Shown: piece after piece, positions 24,119 through 35,790 of the stretch
How positions within the stretch are numbered: the stretch's first letter is position 1
How the letters are laid out: the number at the start of each line of letters is the position of its first letter
Translations under genes and position numbers: made by a program
Notes under the pieces: generated by a model
Databases searched by the model: none
What the model was told of the DNA's origin: nothing
Seen by the model: the letters and a program-made list of their open reading frames with translations, nothing else
Assembly: GCA_946800325.1 (NCBI GenBank)
Contig: OX326957.1
Span: 22,073,007-22,137,006 of the forward strand
Length of the DNA stretch: 64,000 bases
From: Luzula sylvatica
Lineage: Eukaryota; Streptophyta; Magnoliopsida; Poales; Juncaceae
Reading direction: 5' to 3'

Positions 24119-24772
24119 TAGTTTTCAAAACTAAATGATCGATCAAATGGATACAGGCAAACGGAACGAACCGGTTGTCGGTACAAATGGGGCCCGGTGG
24201 ATATATCCGTGAGATCGTGAATACACATGTCCCTCAGAACTATCAACAAACGTCCGAACATTTCACAAATAAAACTAATTTCTATAAACCTATTAATACC
24301 TTCAATAAATCCACATAATTTTGTGGTAAATCGATCGATCTCGTATTATCAAAATCTAAATATGCTAGTCATTATTATTCTCACTTTGTTAAAAACCCGG
24401 CGAATCCGTTAAAAGTCTCGTGTGCTTTTTGCAACTTTTGTTGTCAGTTAGGCCACATATGTTGGACTGTGATTTTCGTAAACCGTATTTGAAATACAAT
24501 TATGTATGTGTACGAAAAGATAGAAATACTCATGATGTTTCTACCTCCGACAAGGAGGTACCAAAAACCGCCTAAATTATTAGGCACCTCCCCAAGAATT
24601 TTCATTAGCTAAATATTTAGGGAGAGTGTTTTTTCATATTTTATATTATTTCATTTTTATTCACTATTAAGAATAAGGTCGAGAAAAGGTATATTGATTT
24701 GTAGATCTCAAACTTTGGAGAAATACGATACCCGAAAATTACGTTTGATAAAAAGACATAGCACTTTTTAAC
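23783..24772 (+). pseudogene. Continuation of degenerate gag region, with AAT microsatellite
   Basis: From 23788 a frame reads LKDACPTYGPSKLDFNKLSL, typical of the region after the coiled coil in plant retroelement gag, and stops soon after. Near 24440-24510 a second decayed zinc-knuckle-like segment (CQLGHIC context) is visible. Between them is an uninterrupted AAT tract at 24042-24119. The region ends where solo LTR copy 2 begins. Confidence 0.6.
24042..24119. repeat. AAT trinucleotide microsatellite
   Basis: About 26 uninterrupted ATA/AAT units. Likely polymorphic. Confidence 0.95.
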
Positions 24773-25865
24773 TGTTGGGAAATTCTCCCGATCCCGGGCC
24801 TGCGCAGCGGATATGTAGGCCCGGTCCGGTTCCCAAATCCCGAGATCACGCCTCGACTTCGAGGGTACGATGCAAAATAGGACAGACGATTACCAGCGTG
24901 AAATTGATCACGCACGACGGGTTGATCGCTTGCATCCTTCTCTTCTTCGATGTCACGTTGGTGACTAGCCCGTGCGTTCCTTACCACACGTCTCCCACCG
25001 TCTTGACACGTCTCCGGTTGTCTTCGTGCGTCCCATGGCCACACGCTTCCACAGCCTTTTGCTACTTTACTTCTCCGGTTTGATCACAAACGAAGAGTCA
25101 CAAAGTGCGAACTCCTCTACCTGTATCCACCGTGAGTCGTAGCACCTCGGTCGCGGATGAACCTGCCTAGACGATGCACCAGCGAACTTGCTTGATTGCC
25201 TTCGATTCTCTAGACGGAGAAAACTCTTTTCTCCTCTCTTTTTTTTTCTCTCTTTCTCTTCGCATTCTTTCAACATCTTGATAAGAATCTCTCTTATTTC
25301 TGGACAAAACTTGTCTCGTCTAGATTAGACTGAATAAACTTCTATTGGACTGAATAATAGAGAGAGAAACATCATATATATACTACATAAGATAAGGATG
25401 GGCCAAAATGTATGTATATCTACTATACACCTTTTCAAACAGAAAACTGCATACACCCTTTCAGTATTCTGTTGAAACGAAATTGTTAAATCGTTCCAAC
25501 CGACTTCAAACCTTCATGAAAGTTGTAGATAATCTTATTATCTTTCCAATCCAATTTGTCCCAGCCAAATTGGAGTTCGGATGCGAACGTTATGACGGTT
25601 TTACTAACTGCATGTCAAACTGTCGCACCCTTTCGGTATTACATTAACACGACATTGATACATCGCTCAAATGAAATATATTTCTTCATGAAATTTCTAG
25701 ATAATCTCATTATCTATCCAACCCAATTTGAACCATTCAAATTGGAATCGTTATCTGAAAGTTATGCCAGTTTTACTAAAATTGTTTCTTATGCCCACGA
25801 ACGCGTACGTTCGTTTGTCCTTCTACGTACCATTTTACTGTTGATGCAAAACTCTATTTCCTTCA
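24773..25865 (+). repeat. Solo LTR, family S copy 2
   Basis: Starts TGTTGGGAAATTCTCCCG and ends TATTTCCTTCA (1093 bp), with a perfect 5-bp target duplication TTAAC at 24768-24772 and 25866-25870. It is collinear with copy 1 throughout. No internal region is present, so it is a product of LTR-LTR recombination. Confidence 0.92.
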
Positions 25866-26057
25866 TTAACATCATTATAATTTTGTTAAATATTTTTTTT
25901 AAGTTGGTCCATACCTTAAAAAAATTTCTAGTGACACTTTCTGATAAGTCGAGCAGTGCGATTTAGAAGACGATTTTTTTCTTAGTTATTAATTCTTACT
26001 ATTTTCTCGAAGCATCATTTTATGCAATATCTTATTAGATGATAAGTTATTTATAAT

Positions 26058-26062
<5 letters not shown>

Positions 26063-26108
<46 letters not shown>
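26063..26108. repeat. TA microsatellite
   Basis: Uninterrupted TA run of about 23 units. Confidence 0.95.
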
Positions 26109-26110
<2 letters not shown>

Positions 26111-27742
26111 TGTTAACGATTTTCGAAATAAATTTTATTTTTAAACAATAAATATTGTTTTTAAAGATTTTATTTTTGAAAATTAACAAAAAAATATTAG
26201 ATTTGTAAATTTATGATTTCTTAATGACATCATTATTATGTCATAAATATCATGATGAAAATTATGTAGATATTACGTGTCATTCTATAATTGAATAAAG
26301 AAGTGATTATTTGTCCTGCTATAAAATAATAATAAGATGCAAGTTACACATGTGTGGTTAGGTGTAATGATATAATGAAAAATTGATATGCAACTTACAC
26401 ACGTATGATTATGTGTCGTGATATGAGATAAAGATAATATACACATTGACTATGTGTCATGACATGACATGTTCATTTTTATTATAAATATGACATTGAC
26501 TCTTGAATGAGACGTAAGAGATATATAAAAAATTCGAGAAAATACAACAAAAATTCAAGAAAAAAAAATCTTCATTACTCTCTCATCTCATTTTCTCTCT
26601 AATTTTATTAATTCGTGATAATAAAAAGAGAGAAAGAAGAGAAAAGGAAGATATATGATCTCGTGCAAGTCTAATAGTTTTTTAAGTTAATTTTCATGCA
26701 AATATGTTTCAATTATTGTATATTTTTTTTGGCAAGTGTTATGATCTATCAGTCCTCATAATTCGAGTATGTGTTTGGATCTGATTTTGTTTGTGCAAAC
26801 ACCGTAAAAAAGTCTGTTATATTTTGGAAGGTTATTGGTCAGATCCGATGGACACCAAATAATATAATTTATGGAGACGGGTAAATTTTTAAGGACAACG
26901 ATATCGTAACGCGAACATAAATCATTTTTAAATATCATTTTTCTTTAAATTACCATATTCCCCGAACACAATATCGAAAGACTAACTTGGAGTTTTCTCA
27001 TGTCGCAAATATCGTGGATTTACATATGAATTAATCAATAATAATAATAATGTCTGAAAAACCAAAATAATCAATTAAAAAAATTCTCAAGAAATGCTTA
27101 TTCGGCTTTGTTGTGGACAAAAGCCCAACTGGGCTAGAGAAGTTAAAACAAGAAGAATCTTCTATGAGATTTTGACTGACAATTTGTACAATTTTTGATG
27201 CAGGAGTTCTCATACGAAATTACGATTTGCACATATACACATGATATTTTGATTCTGAATTTGGTCAAAAGAATTTCATCATGTCATGATCATTGAAATC
27301 CAAAACTGATTTTGACAGTATAGATATGGCTTGTCATGGCATTTCTCTGGAACATTGGAGAGAGAAGAAAAAACCCTGAAAAAGTATTCGGGTTTGGTCA
27401 TTATATTCCTCTCTTAATTCAAATCCAAACAATTTAAATTCATATACAGGCTCCTTACGTTACAACAATTGAAACTATTTTATTAGATTAATGGACACAT
27501 TTCTTTTTTAAAAGGATTAATGGATGCATTTCGCGCACACTCTCAGAAAATCGCAAAATTTCATGTTTACCCCTTTGAAAATGTTAAATTATACGAGTAC
27601 CGTTCCAAAATATTTGTCATAAATCCTTCCTTCATTATTTTTAGGGAGATGAATGAACTGCTATTTTCCTCGCTTAGTAGTATATGTAGAACTAATATGA
27701 ACAAGGATAATTTATGATATTAGTCCTACACATGTCCGGCAC

Positions 27743-28656
27743 CCACTATAGGCCCAAGAGGTTCGAAATTTTGGATCCAAAATTTTATGGAGTCTAAAAG
27801 TTTCGAAAAACACGATTTATCCAATTAAAAATAAATATAATTATAAAAAATTGTTAAAGATTATAAAAATCTGTTGGTTCATTAGTAAAACAATTATTTT
27901 TCTTGTGAGAGGTAATGGGTTCAAATTCCACAAGTTATTATTTTAGATTATTTTTTTTAAAATACAATGAAAATATGAAAAAAAAAATGGTCTAGGTAAG
28001 ATTTGAACTTTTAATGTGTTGGCAAAATTTATAACCTCGACCAATAAACCACACAATCAATTGTGACAAAATACGTAAATATTCCTTCAAATAAATTAAT
28101 TGTATATGGGGTCCACTATCAAACTAGACATCGGATACTTAAAAACCTGGAACCGGGCCTGGTCCTACAACAATAAAATAAATGGAGAATATACATGCCC
28201 GCTTCCAGATTTTCATGTACTCGAATCTTAATTTGAAAATGGACCATGTATCTAAATAATTTATTGGGAAGAAAGATAAAGTATTTAGTCACATGTGATC
28301 GTGCAGCTCATTGGTTGAGGCTATTGATTTTTTCTTATATATCAAATGTTTTTTGAGAAAATGTCGTCTAATAAAGTACAGGCCCGCTTCCAGATTTTCA
28401 AATCTCGTCTAGGCCATTTTTTTCATATTTTCATTGTATTTTTGAGAAAATGTTATAATTTGTAGAGATTTGAACTTATTAACCCTCACAAAAAAAACGG
28501 TTCTACTAATAAAGTATAAGATTCTTATGATATTTAGTAGTTTTATTGTAGTTATACTTATTTTTAACTCTTTAAATCATGTTTTTTAAAAATGTATTTT
28601 TTAAAATTTTAGACTCGAAACGTGAGTTTTTTTGGTCTATAGCTAGGACCGGCCTA
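27743..28656. repeat. Head-to-head pair of one repeat family (large inverted repeat)
   Basis: About 265 bp at 27743-28008 reappears, inverted and diverged, at about 28399-28656. Landmarks in the first arm are GTGAGAGGTAATGGGTTCAAATT, AATACAATGAAAATATGAAAA and TCTAGGTAAGATTTGAAC. The second arm has the complements of GTGAGGGTTAATAAGTTCAA and the same poly-A-flanked core. GGGTTCAAATTCC in arm 1 resembles a tRNA B-box. Nature unknown; two insertions of one short repeat in opposite orientation is the simplest reading. Confidence 0.65.
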
Positions 28657-30064
28657 GAGAATATACATGATATTTTTAGAAAAATCAATGATACATTCTA
28701 TTTTGTAGTAGTACACGTGATATTTTGAAAATTTGCAGGGAAACACATGAAATTGTTCCTAAATTAAACTGAAAAGAGTAAGTTCATGATAATTATTTTA
28801 TCAAGTAAAAATGATTAGAGATCTAATGCACCTTTCAAAGATCTCAAATATAGGCTCTCTTTGAGAGGAATGAAAGCCAAGGGGTTTTATGCAAAAGATC
28901 TCTAAAAAGGGGGTAAAGTAAAAGCTAATCTGGTTTATCTTAAAGCAATACAATTAATAAACCACTCATGGATGCTGTTGGGTTTTGATTTAGGGAAGAG
29001 ATAGCGATGCTTCTATCCATATTAAGGGTATGTTTTGCATAAAAAGTCCCCAAAACTCTTAACACAATATCTGCCCATCTTGTTCCAAAGACAGTTGCCC
29101 CAAATCAAAGGAGATAAGTTATTATGTGATGCTAATTTGTAGCATTCTGTGAAACTATTTGGGTAGTAATAGATCGATATAATCGTCTATTAAAAGATAT
29201 TGTTCGGTATGAAATCTTTGTTGTTTTGAAATTAGTACGAATTTAGTTATCTCTATTCCAATTAGCTTCTCGGTTAAAATATAATTTTATTTCAACTTAA
29301 AAAAAGTGAACTTCAAATTCGATAAAATGCAGTAATTAAATCTTCTTTCTGTTGAGATATATCTTTTATTGAGGTACGATAGGCCAAAGGACAATAAAAA
29401 TTTAAATTTAAATTAAAAAAAAAATTACAATATTTTTAGTACATCGTACCTTCGCTAAGTATTGTTAAGATGTGTGTTAAGTTGATAATATTAAAAATTA
29501 ACTAAATTTTATAAAAAAAAGTAGTTTGTGTGTTTGTTTTTAAACATTTTTTTTGTTTTCCTACATAAATTATCTTGATTCCATAAATTAGTGAATATTT
29601 AATGTTAAACTTCAAAACTTACAACTTAAAACATATATTATTGTTCTTGATAAATCATAATATATATAAGAACTTAAACAAACTTTATTCGAGAAATTAA
29701 TTTGATCATGAAAATTAAAATGTTATCAATTTATCGGTCAGTACATCACATTTCTCGTGTTATGAATTTAGTAAATTACGAGTCGACTTGAGGCCCCATG
29801 ACAAGATACATGGATAGTCACACAAGATTGTGCCATTGAAGACAGAGATCTCAAGATCAGAACATCTCACAGAGTTTAAGTTAGCTCCTCCACTTCCAAG
29901 GTCCTACAAAAAGCATTTAACAGAATCGCTTAATTCCAACTCCAAAGACAAAGAAAAAGAAAAAGAGGAAAAAAAAAGAGTTTGAGAATATTAAAGAACA
30001 ACAAAAAACGACAACACAACCAGATAATTTAAATACACAATGACATAAAAAAAACATTCCTTCT

Positions 30065-30071
30065 TATATAA
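30065..30071 (+). promoter_or_regulatory. TATA box of the CLE gene
   Basis: TATATAA about 220 bp upstream of the ATG at 30287, followed by a CT-rich leader (30108-30130). Confidence 0.65.
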
Positions 30072-30286
30072 GCTCACATCACTCTACCACCACTCTTATA
30101 GCACCCCTCTCTCTCCCTCTCCTCTCTCTAGATTCCAGTACTTGTATTGTATAGTAGCAAACTTGTCATGCCCCCATTGTGCAACAAAATTCTTTAGCCA
30201 CCATTTCTTGTGAGAAGAGGAGAGCTCGAGAGAGCGAAACGAAAAACAAAGCAGGATAAAGATAACCGAAGCATAAGAAGTCGAAA

Positions 30287-30607
30287 ATGGAGGGTTTTGG
30301 CCTCAAATCGCTCGGGGCCTTATTGAGAGTGGTGGCATGCATGCTTTGTTTTTGTTTTTTGGTAGCTATTGTCTCTTCTTCTTCTTCATTATCATCGTCG
30401 TCGTCGTCACCGTCATCGTCATCGTCTGAAAAGAACTTTGTGCCCACATTGAAAGGAAGGTTATTGGATTTGGGCCTTAAGGATCCGAATCCTTTTAGAG
30501 AAGTGAAGAGGAAAGTTCCAAATGGGCCTGATCCTATTCACAACCGGTACTTAAATTTCTCCAACTCCATTTTTGTTGAATATGCATTTCTTTGCATAAA
30601 TAGATAA
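30287..30607 (+). CDS. CLE25: CLE-family signalling peptide precursor, CLE25 type
   Basis: As an unspliced frame this is 106 residues. Residues about 10-30 form a hydrophobic signal peptide (LLRVVACMLCFCFLVAIVSS), followed by a serine-rich linker. The CLE core RKVPNGPDPIHN lies at residues 75-86 (30509-30544), identical to the mature peptide known for Arabidopsis CLE25. That peptide acts through BAM-class receptor kinases and is known for root-to-shoot dehydration signalling and phloem roles. The pre-proprotein would be secreted, cleaved near the KR before RKVP, and the second Pro hydroxylated (family knowledge). The tail after HNR (YLNFSNSIFVEYAFL) is unlike normal CLE tails. CG|GT at 30546-30548 is a good splice donor, so the true first exon may end at 30546 with an undetected short last exon. 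Confidence 0.88.
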   Translation: MEGFGLKSLGALLRVVACMLCFCFLVAIVSSSSSLSSSSSSPSSSSSEKNFVPTLKGRLLDLGLKDPNPFREVKRKVPNGPDPIHNRYLNFSNSIFVEYAFLCINR

Positions 30608-33475
30608 TTATAAACGTATAGAATGGTATTTTGCTTGTCTATTTTGCATTGGACACCCTAAAGGTCTTATAATTTATTTATTTTTTCGAAAAAGTTTCTT
30701 ATTATTTGACCCCAACAATATTTATTTATTTTTTCAAAAAATATATAGCATAGGAAGGTCCATACTTTGAACTCTTTTGTCGAAATATTTTGTTACCTGT
30801 TCAAAATACATAAAAAGGAAAATATGTTTTCTTTTTCTTTTTCAATTTTCACATTTTGCCTTGTATTCTCAATTAATGCCTCAATACATAATTATGTAAT
30901 CAATTGGGTGGTAAGCAAATTATTTCTTTTTGTATGTGATTTACTAGTTAGAAAATATTTTCGATTATTTTAAGTAAATCATGTTTCTACCATTGTAAAT
31001 ATTTTGCTTATCACCTAGGAGAACAATTGAAAAAGTAAGTACAAAACAGGACAATGCATATCTAAATTCTAAAAGAGGCAATTTACTGTGTCCCCTCAAT
31101 TTCACCCACACATCATCTATGGTAATTAACATCGATAATTAGAGCGAGTAATAAACATATTCCTGTTAATTACATTTTAATTGTATGGTAATTATCTCTG
31201 TTAATCACAAATGATGACGAGGAGTTGATGGTAAAATATGAGGGCATCAATACATTCCAATTTTAAAACCCCTAAAGAAAGATTAAAGAAGACAAAACCA
31301 CAAAAGCCCCGCTTATAAGTCCTAATTACCCCACTCTAGTGTTTCACTATACAAATCAAGAATCAATCTTTATGTTATCCATACAGATTTAAAGTGTGTA
31401 GTGAGTCCATTAAAGATTAATATCCCCTAGTAAATTGACTCGTTGCACGGACCACAATGATTCGCGACGGACAAGATCAAACCCAATAACAATCAAATGA
31501 TTATCTCATACATGCAATCATGTACTACAATGTAATGTGGGTCCTTAATTCCCTAAAACCAAAGTACACATTGATCTCATTTTGCAATTCATAATTACCC
31601 AATTAAACCCTAATTAGTATATATATGTAGGTTCACCTGAATTCCTGATCCTTGTCTTGTTTTCATGACCCATTTTTTCTGATCAACACTTTCCATTTGT
31701 TTTGTAGGCGAGCCGGCAAGTCGGGCCAGTCGCCTGACCGACAATAAGGCGGTTGGGGGTGCGGGGGAGGGGGGAGGGGAGTGGTTTTAAGATTATATGA
31801 CTATATATGCATGGAATGGAAACTTCCAAAGAGAAGATGTGGGTCTCAAGTTGGTTTTTGACTATATATAAGTTGAGCAATTAACCTTTTGAATTACAAA
31901 TTATTGTTTTTTTTTCTCTTTATGGTGGGGTTTTGTCACGAAGAAATTACAAGTTGTTTCGGGTGCATGGATGGTTTATGACATTAGTGTCACTAATTTG
32001 TGGGTCCTATCCTGTCAGTGATAGATAGATTTCCCCTAGTGACAAAAGAGAGTTCAAACTACAAAATATACATTCAAAAGATTCTTTAACAAAGGTGGCA
32101 AGAGCTTTTGCAGTGACTTTGGTGATCCATTTTTCTTTTATTTTGTGATTGAGAGAGATTTTTGCTTGGAGCAAAGACCAAGAAAGGTTCTAGTAGCTAA
32201 TATATATATATACAAAAAGGCTTGTAACAAATTTTGATGTTCTTCATTTTCTTTTCTTTTTGATTGTTTGTGTCATGGTTTTGGGTTTCTTTTTTGTGAC
32301 ATGTGCCCTCCAGAATTAAAGCAATTCCACCAATTAAAGAGGCTTTCTTTTTGTTTTTGATGTCTCTCACTTTGAGGATAACTGGTCTTAGATCACTGAC
32401 TGGTCTTAAGGCTCTAAAGGCAAGTTCAAACTTATTGCACTAAAATTGCTGGTTAAAATATTGCAGGAATAATTAGTCACCAATTTTTTGAGATATAGTG
32501 TATTTTATAAGGCTCAAAATAGTTGGTAATAGTAAAACTAGCTTTATCTTAAGTTTTATTCAAGTTTTTTTTTTGGAATACTTATTTGTGCTCAACTCAT
32601 TAGGAAAACAAAGAGAGAATAAGGATAAAGCAAAAGGGTAGAAAAAAGAAAAAGAAAAAAAATTAAAGAGATGCTTTTATTTCCTTCTTTGTTCCACTCT
32701 TTTGCTTCTTTTGTTGCACCACCAATCGAGATTTCATTTAAATGTTGTACTCTTCTCTTCTCCATTCTTTCATGGCATGAGTGCCTAGTTTAAATCTAGA
32801 CGACTCAAACTCAATTTCTCTGAAGGATGATGAACTATGTAGATCGAATCAACTATAATCATACTAGAGGATACCTTGCTCCGTTACGGGGAAAAATATG
32901 CGATCTAAAAAGGTCATAACGAAAATAATCGGTCGGTCGAAATTCTAACAAAAATAATCTTACCAAATCAACCCAATTAAGATTTAATACTTTATTTAGT
33001 ATGTTTTTTAAAGTATTGTAAATATTCCAAAAAATAAAAAAAAATAAAGAGGCTACTTGTTCATATAATAATAGTAATAATAATAATAATAATTTTACCA
33101 AACTTTTTTTATCATACTTTCAAAGTATACATTGCATGTTATTTTGCAATGGACCTGTTGAATGGACATATTCAATTAATTTGTAATGGACATGTGGAAT
33201 GAACATAGCCATATGTTAATCTCGATATGAATGGGTTTGGGTTTAATTTGGGTCTTAATTATATTTACAACGGGCTGAGTTTAAATTTGTGATATTGCTA
33301 TAATAATATCTTGCTGCCACGTGTCAGCACATATTTGTTCAATTAGTTTTTTTTTTTTCGTGCAATTGTATAGCAGTCTTAGAGTCGGTAACGATTTATT
33401 TTTTACCTAATATGTTATTGAATTATATATTTTTTGTCTGATTGTTCACACATATGTGTTTTAACATATTTTAAC
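30608..33475. other. Intergenic region downstream of the CLE gene
   Basis: No further gene found. A possible last CLE exon could lie here but I cannot place it. It contains a G-quadruplex-type motif (31755-31779) next to a GC-rich island (31705-31790), purine-rich tracts near 32640, and an imperfect AAT microsatellite at about 33066-33092. Confidence 0.6.
31755..31779 (+). other. Canonical G-quadruplex motif
   Basis: Four G runs of 5, 5, 6 and 4 bases (31755-31759, 31763-31767, 31769-31774, 31776-31779) with loops of 3, 1 and 1 base, inside an otherwise AT-rich region. Confidence 0.85.
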
Positions 33476-34099
33476 CTCCTAATTTTTTTAGATATTGTAA
33501 AAACATCCTATTTTTTGTAAATTCCAAAAAAAAAATCCTCTACCAAACTTTTATTTTCAAATAACCCCACCCCCTATGGATGATATTATTTTTATTTACC
33601 AAAATACCCTTCTATTTTCATATGTAATAATTAAACTATATATTTTTGTTATTTTTTTATTAATTTTAAGAAAATTCAAAAATATTTTTCAACGAAATAA
33701 AATTACTACATATTGTGTTTATATAATTTTAATGTTTCATTTATTATTCATGAAAAACTAACATCAGATAAAAAAAAAATAAACACATTGATAGAAGAAA
33801 AAAATTTAAACATCTAGTTTTTTATTTGCATTTTTTATGTATTTTTTTAGTAGTTTCATGATATTTCATTTTTTTAAATATTTACAAAATGTTATTTTAA
33901 TATTTTTGTTAATTTTATTATTAATTTATGTTATTCTTTCAGAAGAAAAAAAATATATAAAAGTCAAATATATATAATGTATGAAATATTAAAATTATAT
34001 AAATTAACATATAATATTTTTTTTATTAATAAAAATAATATTTTTTTGAATTACTACGTAAATTTAGAATTTTTTTTACAATATCTAAAAAAGTAGGAG
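33476..34099. mobile_element. Diverged Mutator-like MITE, related to 34322-35165
   Basis: Ends CTCCTAATTTTTTTAGATAT... and the complementary ...ATATCTAAAAAAGTAGGAG form terminal inverted repeats. Its interior matches the neighbouring element at 34322-35165: AAAATACCCTTCTATTTTCA and TTTATTATTCATGAAAAACT occur in both in the same order. It lacks the outermost GGGAAATTTTC of the neighbour, so the ends are probably lost. No coding. Confidence 0.65.
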
Positions 34100-34321
34100 A
34101 TTTTTTTTATTTTTCATATTTAATTTAGAAAAAATATGAGTAAATTTGATCCACAATGAATCAAGATTTATGTAATTTTTACATCAGTTGGTTTATATCT
34201 ATTATGTTCAAATAAAAAAATCAAATAATTTGTACTTTTTAATCTTAGATCAAATGGTCCATCTTAAATTTTCTTTGGAATTCCTTCCGCCTTTGAAAGG
34301 ATTATTTGTCCATATTTAATT

Positions 34322-35165
34322 GGGAAATTTTCAAAAAACCCCCTATCTTTTTTGGATATTCTAAAAAACCCCCTATCTTTTTGGAAACTCCAAGAAACCC
34401 CCTCTACCAAAGTTTTATTTTCAAATACCCCCCTATAGGGGTTAAATCTAACCATAGATGGTGTTTAAAAAAAATTTTTGACCAAAATACCCTTCTATTT
34501 TCATATGTATATTTTTGTTATTTTTTCATTAATTTTATAAGTTTTAAGAAAATTCATAAATAATTTTTAACATATAATGATTTCACAAAAATAAAATTAT
34601 TAAATGTTGTGTTTGTATAATTTTAATATTTCATTTATTATTCATGAAAAACTAACATCAGATAATAATAAAATAAACACCTTAAAAATATATTGATAGA
34701 AAAATATTTCTTTAAACATCTATTTTATTTTTATTTTCGTTCTTCTTTTATGTATGTTTTTAATAGATCCATGATATTTTAATTTTTAAATATTTACAAG
34801 GTGTTCTTTTAATATTATTATTCATCTTATTATTATTTTATGTTATTTTTTCAGTAAAAAAATATGAAAGCCAAATATATATAATGTATGAAATATTAAA
34901 ATTATATAAATATAACATATGATGATTATTTTATAAAAAATATTATAAGCTAAAAAAAATTAGGACTTTTTTAAAATTAATACAAATAACAAAAACATTA
35001 TTTTAATTACTAAATATGTAAAAAGAAGGGTATTTTGGTCATAAAAAATATTTAACACCATCCATAGTTTATTTTAACCCCATAGGGGGTATTTGAAAAT
35101 AAAAATTTGGTAGAGAGTTTTTTTTGGAGTTTCCAAAAAGATAGGAGGTTTTTTGAAAATTTCCC
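34322..35165. mobile_element. Mutator-like non-autonomous element (foldback MITE)
   Basis: 844 bp with long inverted arms: GGGAAATTTTCAAAAAACCC on the left and GGTTTTTTGAAAATTTCCC on the right. Further complementary blocks follow inward (CCAAAATACCC / GGGTATTTTGG). A perfect 9-bp target duplication TATTTAATT lies at 34313-34321 and 35166-35174. A nine-base duplication is the Mutator-superfamily signature. No transposase. Confidence 0.9.
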
Positions 35166-35276
35166 TATTTAATTTGAACTACAAAAGGATTATTTGTCCT
35201 AAATAATTTGAATTTATATAATCTAGTATTCTTAAAAAAAATTGGAATTCCACCTTTGAAAACCAGACTGTCTCAG

Positions 35277-35440
35277 GAGTAATGATACAGATCACACCTT
35301 TTTCCCACGAATTGACCACGAATTGTCACGTGGCAGCCAGCTATTGGCTGCAGCTTTCTACCACTTTAGCTGCAGCCAATAGTTGGCTGCCACGTGGCAG
35401 GGTGTGGTCAATTCGTGGGAAAAAAGTATGGTCATTACTC
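35277..35440. mobile_element. Foldback Mutator-like MITE carrying two G-boxes, upstream of prolyl 4-hydroxylase
   Basis: 164 bp, nearly a full palindrome: left arm GAGTAATGAT... with TTTTTCCCACGAATTGACCA, right arm the complement with TGGTCAATTCGTGGG and ending ATTACTC. A perfect 9-bp target duplication CTGTCTCAG lies at 35268-35276 and 35441-35449. Each arm contains CACGTGGCA; the CACGTG cores are at 35327-35332 and 35391-35396. The right end is 268 bp from the downstream gene's start codon. Confidence 0.92.
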
Positions 35441-35616
35441 CTGTCTCAGTGTGTATACCGGTTGATTTGCCCCTTGATTTTGAAACGACCGCATGTTTAT
35501 GTTCAAAAACCAGTCTTAATCCTAATCCTAATCCTAATTAGGAATGAAATCAAATTGAAGTCTCCTAGTTTCGTATCCACATAACTGTGGGCGCCATTAA
35601 GAAAATACAAACGGCC

Positions 35617-35790
35617 ATGGCACTTGGTTCTCGCCTTTTAAAAGGGCCAACAGCAAAAATCGCAAACTCCATTAATCGAAGAATTTCTGTGTGTTACAAT
35701 TTCAATAATGGGAATTCGGGGGTTTTTGATATTTGGGTTTCTTGTTTGCATTGTATTGATACCGATTTTTGTACCGAGCGAAGCTTATGA
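35617..35790 (+). CDS. Upstream ORF overlapping the prolyl 4-hydroxylase start
   Basis: The first ATG after the promoter region, in good context (GCCATGG), opens a 57-codon frame that is out of frame with the main gene and runs past its ATG at 35708. If it is transcribed it should lower translation of the main frame. A TTTTAAAAG box at about 35637 could instead place the transcription start downstream and remove it. Existence in the mRNA is untested. Confidence 0.35.
   Translation: MALGSRLLKGPTAKIANSINRRISVCYNFNNGNSGVFDIWVSCLHCIDTDFCTERSL

Larger units (their letters stand above)
25866..30059. other. AT-rich intergenic region upstream of the CLE gene
   Basis: No gene recognised. It contains a TA microsatellite (26063-26108) and a large inverted repeat pair (about 27743-28008 and 28399-28656). 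The remainder is AT-rich with short chance frames; I see no RNA genes in it. Confidence 0.6.

Noticed and set aside
22839..24772. Inverted LTR copies 3 and 2 as the termini of one foldback transposon
   Set aside because: Each copy has its own perfect 5-bp target duplication (ACATC, TTAAC), so they are independent insertions.
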